A stretch of 64,000 nt of DNA from an uncultured Veillonella sp. (GTDB lineage: Bacteria; Bacillota; Negativicutes; Veillonellales; Veillonellaceae), in NCBI GenBank assembly GCA_900550175.1, contig URQX01000001.1:67279-131278 (forward strand), read 5' to 3'. The notes under the pieces are model-generated. The model was given only the letters and a program-made list of their open reading frames with translations, had not been told where the DNA came from and did no database searches. This document shows positions 28,230 to 37,133 of the stretch, piece by piece. The position numbers were made by a program, and so were the translations under genes. Every line of letters begins with the position of its first letter. Within the stretch, counting starts at the first letter, position 1.

Positions 28230-28703
28230 GTGTGGTTTTATTTCTTATGCAAAACGAGGGGAGAGTGTAAGTTATCAGAAAAGGTTGCTGCCAGTGGATT
28301 TGATGTAGGATACTCACGAACTTTCAAAAATGCTCGCTGGGCTCGTGTTCATGCGGACTATTATAATTGGCGTGGTAGAGAGGCTGTAAGAGTAGGGTAT
28401 TATAAATTAAAAAAACGTGATGCCATAAAAGGTTTTAAAGTGGGTGCAGAATTCCATATCACACCGCATCTTACCCTTGATGCGGGTTACCAAACGGCAT
28501 CTCATCATTTGAGTGGTCCTTATGCGACCTTGAAATATACCATCGGCACATCCAAGTTTGCTTGGCGTGGTGGTAAACATAGTGAAAGCGTGATTACAAC
28601 GGCTCGTTCCAAGATGCTTGATAAGGTACATCGTAGCGATATGGTTGTACAAGAAACTGTGGAAAATATTTATGAGCAGCAGTTTGTCGATGTTGGTTTA
28701 TAG
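28230..28703 (+). pseudogene. fragment of an inverse-autotransporter (intimin/invasin-type) beta-barrel
   Basis: The 157-codon frame shows alternating aromatic/polar strands of an outer-membrane barrel: GFDVGYSRTFKNARWARVH, DYYNWRGREAVRVGYY, GFKVGAEFHITPHLTLDAGY. The last block matches the GxxVGxxxxPxPxLTLxxxY pattern of the inverse-autotransporter barrel (intimin/invasin group). There is no signal peptide, no good start codon with SD, and no passenger domain after the barrel; the frame opens with GTG in what looks like former untranslated or coding sequence. I read it as the leftover of a larger adhesin gene, or a barrel-only remnant. Being a short functional protein cannot be excluded. Confidence 0.5.
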
Positions 28704-28763
28704 GCGTTTGGCGTAATTTACCCTCATGATCATTTATAATAGTTTAGCCTATTCGTAGGTTAT

Positions 28764-28800
28764 AAAAAGGAGCTAGTACTTTGTGTACTAGCTTCTTTTA
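28764..28800. terminator. bidirectional terminator
   Basis: AAAAAGGAGCTAGTAC and GTACTAGCTTCTTTTA form a stem between the converging barrel remnant and Sel1-repeat gene. Confidence 0.8.
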
Positions 28801-28815
28801 TATTCTTGGTTATTT

Positions 28816-31185
28816 TTATTGTAATGCCTTTGGTACGCTGAGTTTTTTCCAGTTATCTAATTCAGGTATCTCCAAGGTGTTGATTGTTTTTTGAATCCAG
28901 TAGTTTAAGGATACTTCATTACCTAACTGTTGTTCAAAGAGATAGGTATTACCTGGCGTATCTTGAGGTTTTCCATCCTTGTCGATAGAGTGGCGTACGG
29001 ATTCTTTCAAATAGAGTTGTACTCTAAATGGATTTGCGTGACTGCCTCTAAAAATGAAATAAGATGGGCCAATAAAGTCGTGAGTACGGACATTAATTTG
29101 TTCATACTTTTTGTCTTTTAAGCCTTGTAATGCGGTTTGTATCATGGCATTCGCATCATCGTATTCCTCAAGCAAGAAAGCTTGTTGATCTACATCGAGT
29201 ACATAATGCCAAGTAGGTTTTTCCTCGTTCGTTTCGATGGACCAGTTGTCGCCTAATGCAGGCAATTGGTGTGTATTGTAGAGGTCTTTTAATAGCTGAA
29301 TGGCATTTTCTTTCTTGAGAGCTGCTCGGTAAATGGTTTCTTGACCTTCTGTGGAGTCATAACCATGTACTCTGACCTGGTACGTATCACGTGGCATGCG
29401 CTTTACATCTAGCTTAAAGATGTTGCGTAGCCTGTCTGGAATGGAGAGGAAATGATTGTAAAAGCTAAGCTTCATTTCTTCTTGTGCTTCTAAGGCGTGC
29501 TCGATGGTTTGCCAATCATATAAGGTAGTGTCCCATAAGAAGTCATCCATGTTTACAGATAAGCGGGCTGCATTTTGAGGCCATTCCGTGTGACCAGGCC
29601 GTACTGTTGAGGTAGACTCTGTAAAGCCCTCTTTATAGTGCCAATGACCGTCTATTTCTTCGAAGGCCGCTAGGCGATCTTCGGCTTCATCATCGATAGG
29701 GATATCCTTTAACTCCTCATCAAGGGTTGCCTTGTGAGACAGCATATATTGATGGGATTCCTCGTAATAGGCTACAGCAGTATCTAAATCTGGTTTGCCA
29801 GTGACATAACCTTTTTCATAGGCATATCCTAAGGCCACACGTGTTAAAGCCCGTGTAATATCGTAAAAGAGAACGCGATCTTCCTCTTCTAAGGCACGTT
29901 TTTCTTCATCTAGTACACGTGTTAAGGACTGTACGCCAAAGCGTATATTCTTGGTTACTCCTAAGCCGTGGATACGCATGTAACCGATGTATGGCAAGGA
30001 GAACATAAAGCGCTCTTTAGTGGCTGCCATATGTGTTAAGTCTGCAATGAGACCCCAGTCGAGCGGTAGGTGGCCTATGTGGAAAATATAGCCGAAAGCA
30101 GCTTGTAATGCAGCATAGCCTGCGTCGCTGAAATATTTAGTAGCTGCACGGCGGTATAGACCAATAGCCTTTACAGGATCATAAGGGATGACTCTGCGTA
30201 GCTCTTTAGTATCATAGAAATGATAGTAATAATCCGCTAATTCTGCGGTACTTTCAGCTTGACCTAAGGCGGCACCTTTCGTAAACCATGTGAAAGCGTC
30301 CTCAAATTTTCCATGCTCATGACAGTCTAGGCCGGTGTAGAGCATCATGGTTGGATTACCTAGCTCAGCAGCAGTTAAAGCTACGCGGCGCGCATTATTA
30401 AAATCGCCTTCGTCGATATAGATGTTGCGTAAATTGCCTTGGAACATGGCAAGCCCGTTATCGAGTGCTTTATTAAACCATTCTTTGGCCAATTTAGTAG
30501 CATTTTCTTGCAATGTTTCATCTGAGACTGTGCCTTGTAAGGCTGCTAGGCGTTCCGGTATAGAACCTTTTTGTAAGCTTTGCTGTATGCGTTTAGACCA
30601 GCTTTTACGAGGTGGTCTAATCATATCCCTCGCAAGGCTAATGCGGTCGTCATCGCGCCAGAAAAAGACATTGCCTATAATGTATTGGCAAAAAGCATCA
30701 CCTTGCTTGGCATAGTCATAAACGATACAAAATGCATCATCAAAGGATATTAACATATCCTTTTCAACCGTAGGTGTAATGGTTCCATTGATACGTAATG
30801 CTTGTAAGGTACCGATAGGGCTACAACGGCGAATGCTATCGTGCAAGCATTGATAAGTGCGCATGTTATTTTCTGGGAAGTTTGATTCCTCCCATGTAAA
30901 GCGTGGCCCTGCATAGATACGAGCCAACAAAGCATATGCATCAGCTATTTCTCGAGCCTCCGGATCATTGGCTATTTTTAATGCGTCCTCTTTAGTGTCG
31001 ATTTCGTTTTCCAGCGATGTAGTCATGTCGTTTCTCAACGCCCGATGATTCGGCTGCTCAGGACTATGCTGATTATTTACAATCAGTTCTAATTGGCGCA
31101 AACCTTCTTGGGCCATTTCTTGATTGTAGGATTTAAAAATCATGTGGAAGACCTTTTGTAGGCGTTCCGTAAAGTACTGTGCCAT
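28816..31185 (-). CDS. large Sel1/TPR-like repeat protein, paralogue 2
   Basis: The 789-residue protein is the paralogue of the 742-residue product encoded at 10775-13003. The N-terminal 480 residues hold Sel1-type helical repeats (AFTWFTKGAALGQAESTAELADYY, AIGLYRRAA), and the C-terminal 300 residues form the same unassigned acidic alpha/beta region ending in NYWIQKTINTLEIPELDNW. An inserted charged stretch near residues 40-65 is absent from paralogue 1. It has no signal peptide or membrane helix. Function unknown; adaptor or polymorphic cytoplasmic factor are possibilities. It is transcribed alone. Confidence 0.72.
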   Translation of the reverse strand: MAQYFTERLQKVFHMIFKSYNQEMAQEGLRQLELIVNNQHSPEQPNHRALRNDMTTSLENEIDTKEDALKIANDPEAREIADAYALLARIYAGPRFTWEESNFPENNMRTYQCLHDSIRRCSPIGTLQALRINGTITPTVEKDMLISFDDAFCIVYDYAKQGDAFCQYIIGNVFFWRDDDRISLARDMIRPPRKSWSKRIQQSLQKGSIPERLAALQGTVSDETLQENATKLAKEWFNKALDNGLAMFQGNLRNIYIDEGDFNNARRVALTAAELGNPTMMLYTGLDCHEHGKFEDAFTWFTKGAALGQAESTAELADYYYHFYDTKELRRVIPYDPVKAIGLYRRAATKYFSDAGYAALQAAFGYIFHIGHLPLDWGLIADLTHMAATKERFMFSLPYIGYMRIHGLGVTKNIRFGVQSLTRVLDEEKRALEEEDRVLFYDITRALTRVALGYAYEKGYVTGKPDLDTAVAYYEESHQYMLSHKATLDEELKDIPIDDEAEDRLAAFEEIDGHWHYKEGFTESTSTVRPGHTEWPQNAARLSVNMDDFLWDTTLYDWQTIEHALEAQEEMKLSFYNHFLSIPDRLRNIFKLDVKRMPRDTYQVRVHGYDSTEGQETIYRAALKKENAIQLLKDLYNTHQLPALGDNWSIETNEEKPTWHYVLDVDQQAFLLEEYDDANAMIQTALQGLKDKKYEQINVRTHDFIGPSYFIFRGSHANPFRVQLYLKESVRHSIDKDGKPQDTPGNTYLFEQQLGNEVSLNYWIQKTINTLEIPELDNWKKLSVPKALQ

Positions 31186-31328
31186 AAGGCCTCCTTTAAT
31201 TAGTTACGTTTACTATAGAATACGTATTTATTATATAACGAACGCGAGGGACCGTGAAAGAGGGAATACATAAAAGAGGAGATTACTAGTGACTAAAGTA
31301 AAATTCTTTGTGCGTAGAGGGACTAGAA

Positions 31329-31394
31329 TAAAAAATCCCCTCTGAAAGAACTTTGAAATCACGATACTGTGAGAACTGAAGTCTTTCAGAGGGG
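31329..31394 (-). terminator. terminator of the amino-acid-binding lipoprotein gene
   Basis: CCCCTCTGAAAGA (31337-31349) pairs with TCTTTCAGAGGGG (31382-31394). The A-run at 31329-31335 becomes a T-run on the minus strand. Confidence 0.85.
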
Positions 31395-31448
31395 TCATAT
31401 GTATCCTAGTTTATAGAGATTATATATTCTAGTTCATAGGGATAGATA

Positions 31449-32231
31449 TTATTTTTTGTTGTAATCGCCGAACCATTTGTCGTAGATTTTTTGGTAAGTG
31501 CCATCTTCTTTAAGTTCTTTAAGAGCTTTATTAACAGCTTCTTGTAAAGCTTTGTTGCCTTTTTTTACGCCAAGAACTGTGCCTGGGGATTGAGTAGGTT
31601 CGCCTACGAGTTTAAGGTCTTTGTCAGCACCTTGTTTGAGGTAGTACATAGCAACTGCGTTATCGATAATAGCACCATCGATTGTGCCAGCTTTCAATTC
31701 CATGAAGATATTAGCATTAGAATCGATTTGTTTTACTGTTGTACCAGGGATTTTTTGAGCCATTTCAACAGGGATTGTGCCGATTTGAGCACCTACAGTT
31801 TTACCTGCTAATTCATCCATGTTGTGGATTGTTGTATTGTCTTTACGAACAACTGTGATGAAACCGCCTTGATCGAAGTATACATCGGAGAAGTCCAATG
31901 CTTTTTCACGTTCAGGCGTAGCATTGATGCCTGCTGCAATCATATCGATATCACCAGATTGAACTGCTGGAATCAAAGCATCGAAGCCCATGGATTTGAA
32001 TTCCATTTTTAAACCTAATTTTTTAGCGATGGCTTCGGACAAATCAACGTCGAAACCAACGTATTTGTCGCCTTCAGTAAATTCGAATGGTGGGAATGTA
32101 GTTTCAGAACCTACACGCAATACACCTTCTTGTTGTGTCATTTTTGGTTTGTCATTACCACAACCAGCCAATAAACCCATTGCTGCTACCGCTACGAGGG
32201 CGATGGCTGTCAACTTTTTGAACTTAAACAT
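31449..32231 (-). CDS. amino-acid ABC transporter substrate-binding lipoprotein
   Basis: The 260-residue product (start at 32231, with GAGGAGG upstream) has a lipobox LLAGC at Cys24, so it is a lipoprotein facing the periplasm. The rest is the SBP_bac_3 fold of polar amino-acid receptors: RVGSETTFPPFEF, GFDVDLSEAIAKKLG, DMIAAGINATPEREKALDFSD (read in parts) and DGAIIDNAVA. Specificity could be glutamine, histidine, arginine or cystine. No permease or ATPase lies next to it, so it may serve a distant transporter. It is divergent from an M20 hydrolase gene and has its own terminator. Confidence 0.88.
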   Translation of the reverse strand: MFKFKKLTAIALVAVAAMGLLAGCGNDKPKMTQQEGVLRVGSETTFPPFEFTEGDKYVGFDVDLSEAIAKKLGLKMEFKSMGFDALIPAVQSGDIDMIAAGINATPEREKALDFSDVYFDQGGFITVVRKDNTTIHNMDELAGKTVGAQIGTIPVEMAQKIPGTTVKQIDSNANIFMELKAGTIDGAIIDNAVAMYYLKQGADKDLKLVGEPTQSPGTVLGVKKGNKALQEAVNKALKELKEDGTYQKIYDKWFGDYNKK

Positions 32232-32400
32232 AGAAACCTCCTCAAACATCCATATACATGGTTTATCAAATTCTGTTTATATTGTACGGAATTTTACAAT
32301 AATAGGCAATAACATTGTATAATTAAGAGTAAACGATTTTTATATTCGAACGAGCTTTGTCTATTCTTATATTAATTTATATATAACAAGTGGAGGCAAT

Positions 32401-33582
32401 ATGTCCCTTACGAATACCTTTTCAGATCTTTGTAAAAGCTTCGCAACTGATGCGTTTGCCATTAATTATACATTAGCTAAGAACCCTGAACTTTCCAGTC
32501 ATGAATTTGAATCCGTCAAAACGATTGGCGCCGTTCTTGAAAAACATGGCATGGATGTAACCTATGAATTCTGTAACTTACCAACAGCTTTCAAGGCTTC
32601 TGCTGTGAAAGTAGATAATCCAAAAGGTCGTTTGGTAATTCTGTGTGAATATGATGCATTGCCAGAGGTAGGCCATGCATGTGGTCACTCTGCCAGTGGT
32701 TCTATGAGTGTTCTTGCCGCACTAACACTACATAAAATGCAACAAGACGGCGTAGTTTTCAATATGGACATTGATATTATCGGTACACCAGATGAAGAAT
32801 CCACAGGTTGCAAGGTGGACATGTGCAATGCAGGCGTGTTTAAAGACTATGATTTGGCTATCATGGTTCACCTCGATGGGGAAGAAACACGACCAAATTC
32901 ACAATTCTTGGCACTAGACTGTTTCCGTGCTAAATACCATGGCAAACCAGCTCATGCGGCAGGGGAGCCTTGGAACGGAATTAATGCGGTAAACGGCGTA
33001 CAACTCGCTATTCATGCGATGGATATGATGCGCCAACAAGTGCGCCCTGAAACGCGCATTGGTACATGGATTATTGCTGGTGGTACAGCGTCTAATGTTA
33101 TCCCTGAGTTTGGTGAGTTGGAAGTAACCGTGCGTCACACTGAACGTGAATATTTGAATGGTCTATCTGAACAGATTAAGAATATCTTTGAAGGTGCTGC
33201 CCTCTGTACAGGTACAACAGTAGATGTGGAGTTCTACGGTAATCCTTATGATGATATGAACCAAAACCATAGAGGCACCGTTCTCATTGAAAACGTAATG
33301 TCTGAGATGGGTATTGATTTTAAGCCCGGCCCAGCAGATATTGGGGGTAGCTCAGACATTGGTAATGTGAGCTATCAATGTGCTGCCTTCCACCCTAAAT
33401 TGCGCCTTGCTGGGGAAGATAAGGTGTGCCACTCTAAAGAATTCGCTGCGGCTATGCTTGAACCTGCTATTGAAGAAACGATCATTGATGGAGCGAATAT
33501 TATTGGTCGTACATTATTGAGCTTGGTGGAAAATCCAACGGTATTAGAAGAAATCGTAGCTGAATTTAATACAACTAAATAA
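32401..33582 (+). CDS. M20-family amidohydrolase (AbgB/PM20D2-like)
   Basis: The 393-residue hydrolase shows the M20D metal site: CEYDALPEVGHACGHS (about 81-96) and the glutamates in GTPDEESTG near 131, plus HGKPAHAAGEPWNG in the dimerisation lid domain and GGTASNVIPE. Relatives cleave p-aminobenzoyl-glutamate or dipeptides containing beta-alanyl or basic residues. GGAGG precedes the ATG. It is divergent from an amino-acid-binding lipoprotein, which fits peptide or conjugate scavenging. Substrate uncertain. Confidence 0.85.
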   Translation: MSLTNTFSDLCKSFATDAFAINYTLAKNPELSSHEFESVKTIGAVLEKHGMDVTYEFCNLPTAFKASAVKVDNPKGRLVILCEYDALPEVGHACGHSASGSMSVLAALTLHKMQQDGVVFNMDIDIIGTPDEESTGCKVDMCNAGVFKDYDLAIMVHLDGEETRPNSQFLALDCFRAKYHGKPAHAAGEPWNGINAVNGVQLAIHAMDMMRQQVRPETRIGTWIIAGGTASNVIPEFGELEVTVRHTEREYLNGLSEQIKNIFEGAALCTGTTVDVEFYGNPYDDMNQNHRGTVLIENVMSEMGIDFKPGPADIGGSSDIGNVSYQCAAFHPKLRLAGEDKVCHSKEFAAAMLEPAIEETIIDGANIIGRTLLSLVENPTVLEEIVAEFNTTK

Positions 33583-33681
33583 GCTTTTAGCTAAAATATC
33601 TTCCTATCTATTTATATGCACCGCTTATTATATACGTATTGTCTATATTACTTGTTATCTATGCTACTTAAAGGAGGCTTT

Positions 33682-34797
33682 ATGTGCTCAACTGAAACAT
33701 TACAAATAAAAAACTACATAGGTCTCACTGGCGATAAACCTATACGGTTTATTGCATCCGACGTAGATGGGACATTGGTTAATGATGCAAAAATTATCCC
33801 TAATGAGGCTATCAAGGCTATTCGAGCCGCTCGTGAAAGTGGTATTCGCGTAGCTATCGCTTCTGGTCGTGCTTGGAATGAGATGAATGATGTTATCGAT
33901 AAACTGCCATGCCTACGCTATTTCATGTGTACCAATGGCGCCTATGTAATGGATAAAGACGAAAACCGCACCTTATTCCATGTGGCCTTTGATAAAGAAC
34001 AAGCACTCTATTTATTACGCAAGCTCTTAACTTATGGAGTTTATGTAGAGGCCTATGTGAAAGACAAAATTTTTGGTATGTATCCGCCATCTCGATGTAT
34101 CACACCTGAACGTTTATGTGCTTGTGTAGATGAACGTAATGAGGGCAATGACAGTAATACAAAGAGCTCTCATAGCGTAATGGATAATCATCTACCTGGT
34201 GAAACCCATGATCACTATGCCTTAGCCGAAGGTGATGAAGCAGCGAATATAAATATGTCTGAGTGTGAAGTCGAACAGGCTAATTTTTTCTTTAGACCTA
34301 ATATTCGTCCATTTATCTTAGCAACCCGTACAATGGTGCCTGATTTACTAGCTCATATGGAAGCTTTAGATGAAGGCCCTGAAAAGATGCAAATCTTCTA
34401 CGGCGATGAGCCAATGCGCCAACGCATCTTACAAGACTTACGCGATGAATACCAAGGTATGTCTCGCGATGGTACAGGACGTGAACGATTCTATGATGTA
34501 TTACTCTCTAGTGAGGGAAATTTAGAGTTTGTATTACCGCACACCACAAAAGGAAGCGCCGTAGAAGCTTTGGCAAATCACTGGGGCTTTAGTCCGGACG
34601 AAGTGATGACCTTAGGGGATAGTGAAAACGACCTATCTATGCTGCGCTTTGCCGGTGCTAGCGTTGCTATGGGTAATGGTAAACCAAATATTAAAGAAGC
34701 CGCTCATTACGTAACTGCGGATAATAATCATCATGGCGCTGCAAAAGCAATCTATTCAGCGATTGCATATAATAATGAACTCGGTAAGAAACAATAG
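33682..34797 (+). CDS. Cof-type HAD-superfamily phosphatase
   Basis: The 371-residue protein has HAD motif I DVDGTLVNDAK, motif II ASGR, and motif III/IV GDSENDLSML, as in Cof/YidA sugar-phosphate phosphatases. The ATG at 33682 follows AAGGAGG; upstream in-frame codons from 33616 are rejected. It is about 100 residues longer than usual: a polar insertion of about 45 residues (near 150-195, rich in N, S, E, H) splits the cap domain. It probably dephosphorylates a small phosphorylated metabolite. Confidence 0.85.
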   Translation: MCSTETLQIKNYIGLTGDKPIRFIASDVDGTLVNDAKIIPNEAIKAIRAARESGIRVAIASGRAWNEMNDVIDKLPCLRYFMCTNGAYVMDKDENRTLFHVAFDKEQALYLLRKLLTYGVYVEAYVKDKIFGMYPPSRCITPERLCACVDERNEGNDSNTKSSHSVMDNHLPGETHDHYALAEGDEAANINMSECEVEQANFFFRPNIRPFILATRTMVPDLLAHMEALDEGPEKMQIFYGDEPMRQRILQDLRDEYQGMSRDGTGRERFYDVLLSSEGNLEFVLPHTTKGSAVEALANHWGFSPDEVMTLGDSENDLSMLRFAGASVAMGNGKPNIKEAAHYVTADNNHHGAAKAIYSAIAYNNELGKKQ

Positions 34798-34999
34798 GCT
34801 AATTTTAATTCCGCTGATTATGTATTAGCTTATTGTCTATCAAATGAGATACTATATATTTTCCTTTGTCCGGTAGCCATTTAGTCGGTTTTACAGTTGT
34901 GGGATTACTCGAAAGGGTATTAAAGGGGATACATGATTTCAGCCGACATTAGATTGGATGCTAAGTTAGTTTTGTAAAACTTGTAGGCGGTGATGTGTA
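34798..34999. other. intergenic region with no assigned feature
   Basis: About 200 bp between the HAD gene and the ferredoxin gene. No terminator or tRNA is visible. A 14-codon frame with AAAGGGG before an ATG at 34933 exists but is too short to call. Confidence 0.4.
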
Positions 35000-35197
35000 A
35001 TGGGAAATTTAAAGTTTGATATAGATGACACGTGTGTTAAGTGTGGTGCGTGTGCTGTGGATTGTCCTGTTCAATGCATCACCAAAGGGGCGACCCAGTT
35101 CAATATTGGGAACGGCTGTATTGGTTGTGGCGATTGTTACTCCATCTGTCCTGTAGGAGCTGTAAAGATGTCTAAATGTGAGACTGATAAAGAATAG
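35000..35197 (+). CDS. 2[4Fe-4S] ferredoxin
   Basis: The 65-residue protein has two classical cluster motifs, CVKCGACAVDCP and CIGCGDCYSICP, each followed by the proline-terminated fourth cysteine typical of clostridial-type ferredoxins. It carries electrons between anaerobic oxidoreductases in the cytoplasm, such as pyruvate:ferredoxin oxidoreductase; a CO dehydrogenase is encoded 20 kb away. It stands alone upstream of guaA. Confidence 0.92.
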   Translation: MGNLKFDIDDTCVKCGACAVDCPVQCITKGATQFNIGNGCIGCGDCYSICPVGAVKMSKCETDKE

Positions 35198-35264
35198 TCT
35201 CTTGAAAGGGTAGAGCCTCTTATGGGTCATCTCATTGTATTGAGTTTTGTATAGAGTAAAACCA

Positions 35265-35277
35265 AAATCCGAACATT
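35265..35277 (+). promoter_or_regulatory. candidate PurR box upstream of guaA
   Basis: AAATCCGAACATT matches every position of the Bacillus PurBox consensus AWWWCCGAACWWT. A weak inverted half (ATACGG at 35300-35305) follows about 22 bp later. A TATAAT at 35334-35339 lies downstream. Confidence 0.5.
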
Positions 35278-35306
35278 AAAATATTAATCATAAATTTCAT
35301 ACGGAA

Positions 35307-35339
35307 TATATGGAGTCCATATACTTCATATGGTATAAT
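35307..35339. promoter_or_regulatory. palindrome overlapping the guaA promoter
   Basis: TATATGGAGTCCATATA (35307-35323) is a perfect odd-centred palindrome just ahead of TATAAT at 35334-35339. It could be a regulator site at the -35 position. Confidence 0.45.
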
Positions 35340-35453
35340 GAAATGTAATGAAATTTAGCGTTTTACTTGAAAAACGCACCGCTAGTACAGAAATGTATAG
35401 GCAATAAAAAATAGTGAATATACTTTCACAAATAGATGCATATGGAGGAAGGC

Positions 35454-36989
35454 ATGGAAAACAAGGAATTTGTTATTGTTGTTGACTTTGGTGGTCAATA
35501 TAATCAATTGATCGCGCGCCGTGTTCGTGAAAATCACGTATACTGTGAAGTATATCCATACAACAAAGCGCTGGACAAAATTAAAGAATTAAAACCGCAA
35601 GGTATCATCTTCACAGGTGGCCCTAACAGCGTGTATGAAGAAAACTCTCCAAAAATCGAAAAAGAGATTTTTGAACTTGGTATTCCAGTTCTTGGCATGT
35701 GCTATGGTATGCAATTTATGGCGCATACATTGGGTGGCGAAGTTAAATCTGCTGACAACCGTGAGTTTGGTAAAACACCTACTAAAGTGGACACTACATC
35801 CCCATTGTTCAAAGGCTTGGACGAAGACCAAGTTGTTTGGATGTCCCACGTTGACTATGTAGCAAAAGTACCTGAAGGTTTCGAAATCGTTGCTCATACA
35901 AAAGACTGCCCTGTTGCATCCATGCAAAACAAAGAGCGTAAATTATACGCTATGCAATACCATGCAGAAGTATTGCACACTGAACATGGTAAAGAGATGC
36001 TTCACAACTTCTTGTACGAAGTATGTGGTTTCACAGGCACATGGACAATGGCAAACTATGCAAAAACTGCTATTGAAGAAATCCGCAACACTGTAGGCGA
36101 TGGCAAAGTATTGTTGGCATTGTCGGGTGGTGTAGATAGCTCCGTTGCAGCAGCTCTTATTTCTAAAGCTGTTGGCGACCAATTGACTTGTATCTTTGTT
36201 GATCATGGTTTAATGCGTAAAAACGAAGGCGACGAAGTTGAAGCAGCTTTCAAAGATTCCGGCATGCATTTCATTCGCGTCGATGCAGAAAAACGTTTCT
36301 TAGATAAATTGGCTGGTCTTGAAGATCCAGAAGCTAAACGTAAAGCTATCGGCGAAGAATTCATCCGCGTATTCGAAGATGAAGGCCGTAAAATCGGCTC
36401 CGTTGACTTCTTGGCGCAAGGTACAATCTACCCTGACGTTATTGAGTCCGGTACTGGTGAAGCAGAAGTTATCAAATCTCACCACAACGTAGGCGGCTTG
36501 CCTGCAGTTGTAGACTTTAAAGGCCTTATCGAACCATTGCGCAACCTCTTCAAAGACGAAGTGCGTGAACTTGGTTCTGAATTAGGCTTGGCTGACTACC
36601 TCGTATGGCGTCAACCATTCCCAGGTCCTGGTCTTGCAATTCGCGTAATGGGCGAAATCACGAAAGACAAACTCGACATTTTGCGTGATGCGGACTACAT
36701 CTTCCGTGACGAAATTGCAAAAGCTGGCCTTGATCGCGACATCAACCAATACTTTGCAGTATTAACATCTACACGTACTGTAGGCGTTATGGGTGACTTC
36801 CGTACATACGATTACACATTGGCATTGCGTGGCGTAACAACAACAGACTTCATGACTGCTGACTGGGCACGCATCCCTTACGACGTATTGGACACAATCT
36901 CCCGTCGTATCGTAAACGAAGTACAACACATCAACCGTATCGTGTACGATATTACATCTAAACCACCTGCAACAATTGAGTGGGAATAA
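35454..36989 (+). CDS. guaA: GMP synthase (glutamine-hydrolysing)
   Basis: The 511-residue protein has an N-terminal class I glutaminase ([16 protein letters not shown] at the start, nucleophile Cys near 83 in GMCYGMQ, later MQYHAEV) and an ATP-pyrophosphatase domain with the P-loop-like [11 protein letters not shown] near residue 223, ending with the dimerisation domain KPPATIEWE. It converts XMP to GMP. The ATG at 35454 with GGAGGAAGG is the best start. The promoter region carries a consensus PurBox, pointing to purine control. A terminator follows. Confidence 0.97.
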   Translation: MENKEFVIVVDFGGQYNQLIARRVRENHVYCEVYPYNKALDKIKELKPQGIIFTGGPNSVYEENSPKIEKEIFELGIPVLGMCYGMQFMAHTLGGEVKSADNREFGKTPTKVDTTSPLFKGLDEDQVVWMSHVDYVAKVPEGFEIVAHTKDCPVASMQNKERKLYAMQYHAEVLHTEHGKEMLHNFLYEVCGFTGTWTMANYAKTAIEEIRNTVGDGKVLLALSGGVDSSVAAALISKAVGDQLTCIFVDHGLMRKNEGDEVEAAFKDSGMHFIRVDAEKRFLDKLAGLEDPEAKRKAIGEEFIRVFEDEGRKIGSVDFLAQGTIYPDVIESGTGEAEVIKSHHNVGGLPAVVDFKGLIEPLRNLFKDEVRELGSELGLADYLVWRQPFPGPGLAIRVMGEITKDKLDILRDADYIFRDEIAKAGLDRDINQYFAVLTSTRTVGVMGDFRTYDYTLALRGVTTTDFMTADWARIPYDVLDTISRRIVNEVQHINRIVYDITSKPPATIEWE

Positions 36990-37018
36990 TAAAAACATAT
37001 TAATTAGTTTTACAATAG

Positions 37019-37055
37019 TTGGGATGACACTGTATAGTATCATCCCAATATTTTT
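37019..37055 (+). terminator. guaA terminator
   Basis: TTGGGATGA pairs with TCATCCCAA and is followed by TATTTTT. Confidence 0.88.
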
Positions 37056-37133
37056 AAACGTACACATATAGCAAAATGGCTATATAAAATAGAGAAATAC
37101 TATTTCTAAATATAATTAAGGTAATGAATAGGA

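Noticed and set aside
34933..34977. 14-codon frame with AAAGGGG before the ferredoxin gene
   Set aside because: Too short and without a terminator or conserved feature; chance cannot be excluded.
35231..35453. Purine riboswitch upstream of guaA
   Set aside because: No TATA..loop-loop (three-way junction) purine aptamer sequence could be found; the only signals are the PurBox and palindromes.
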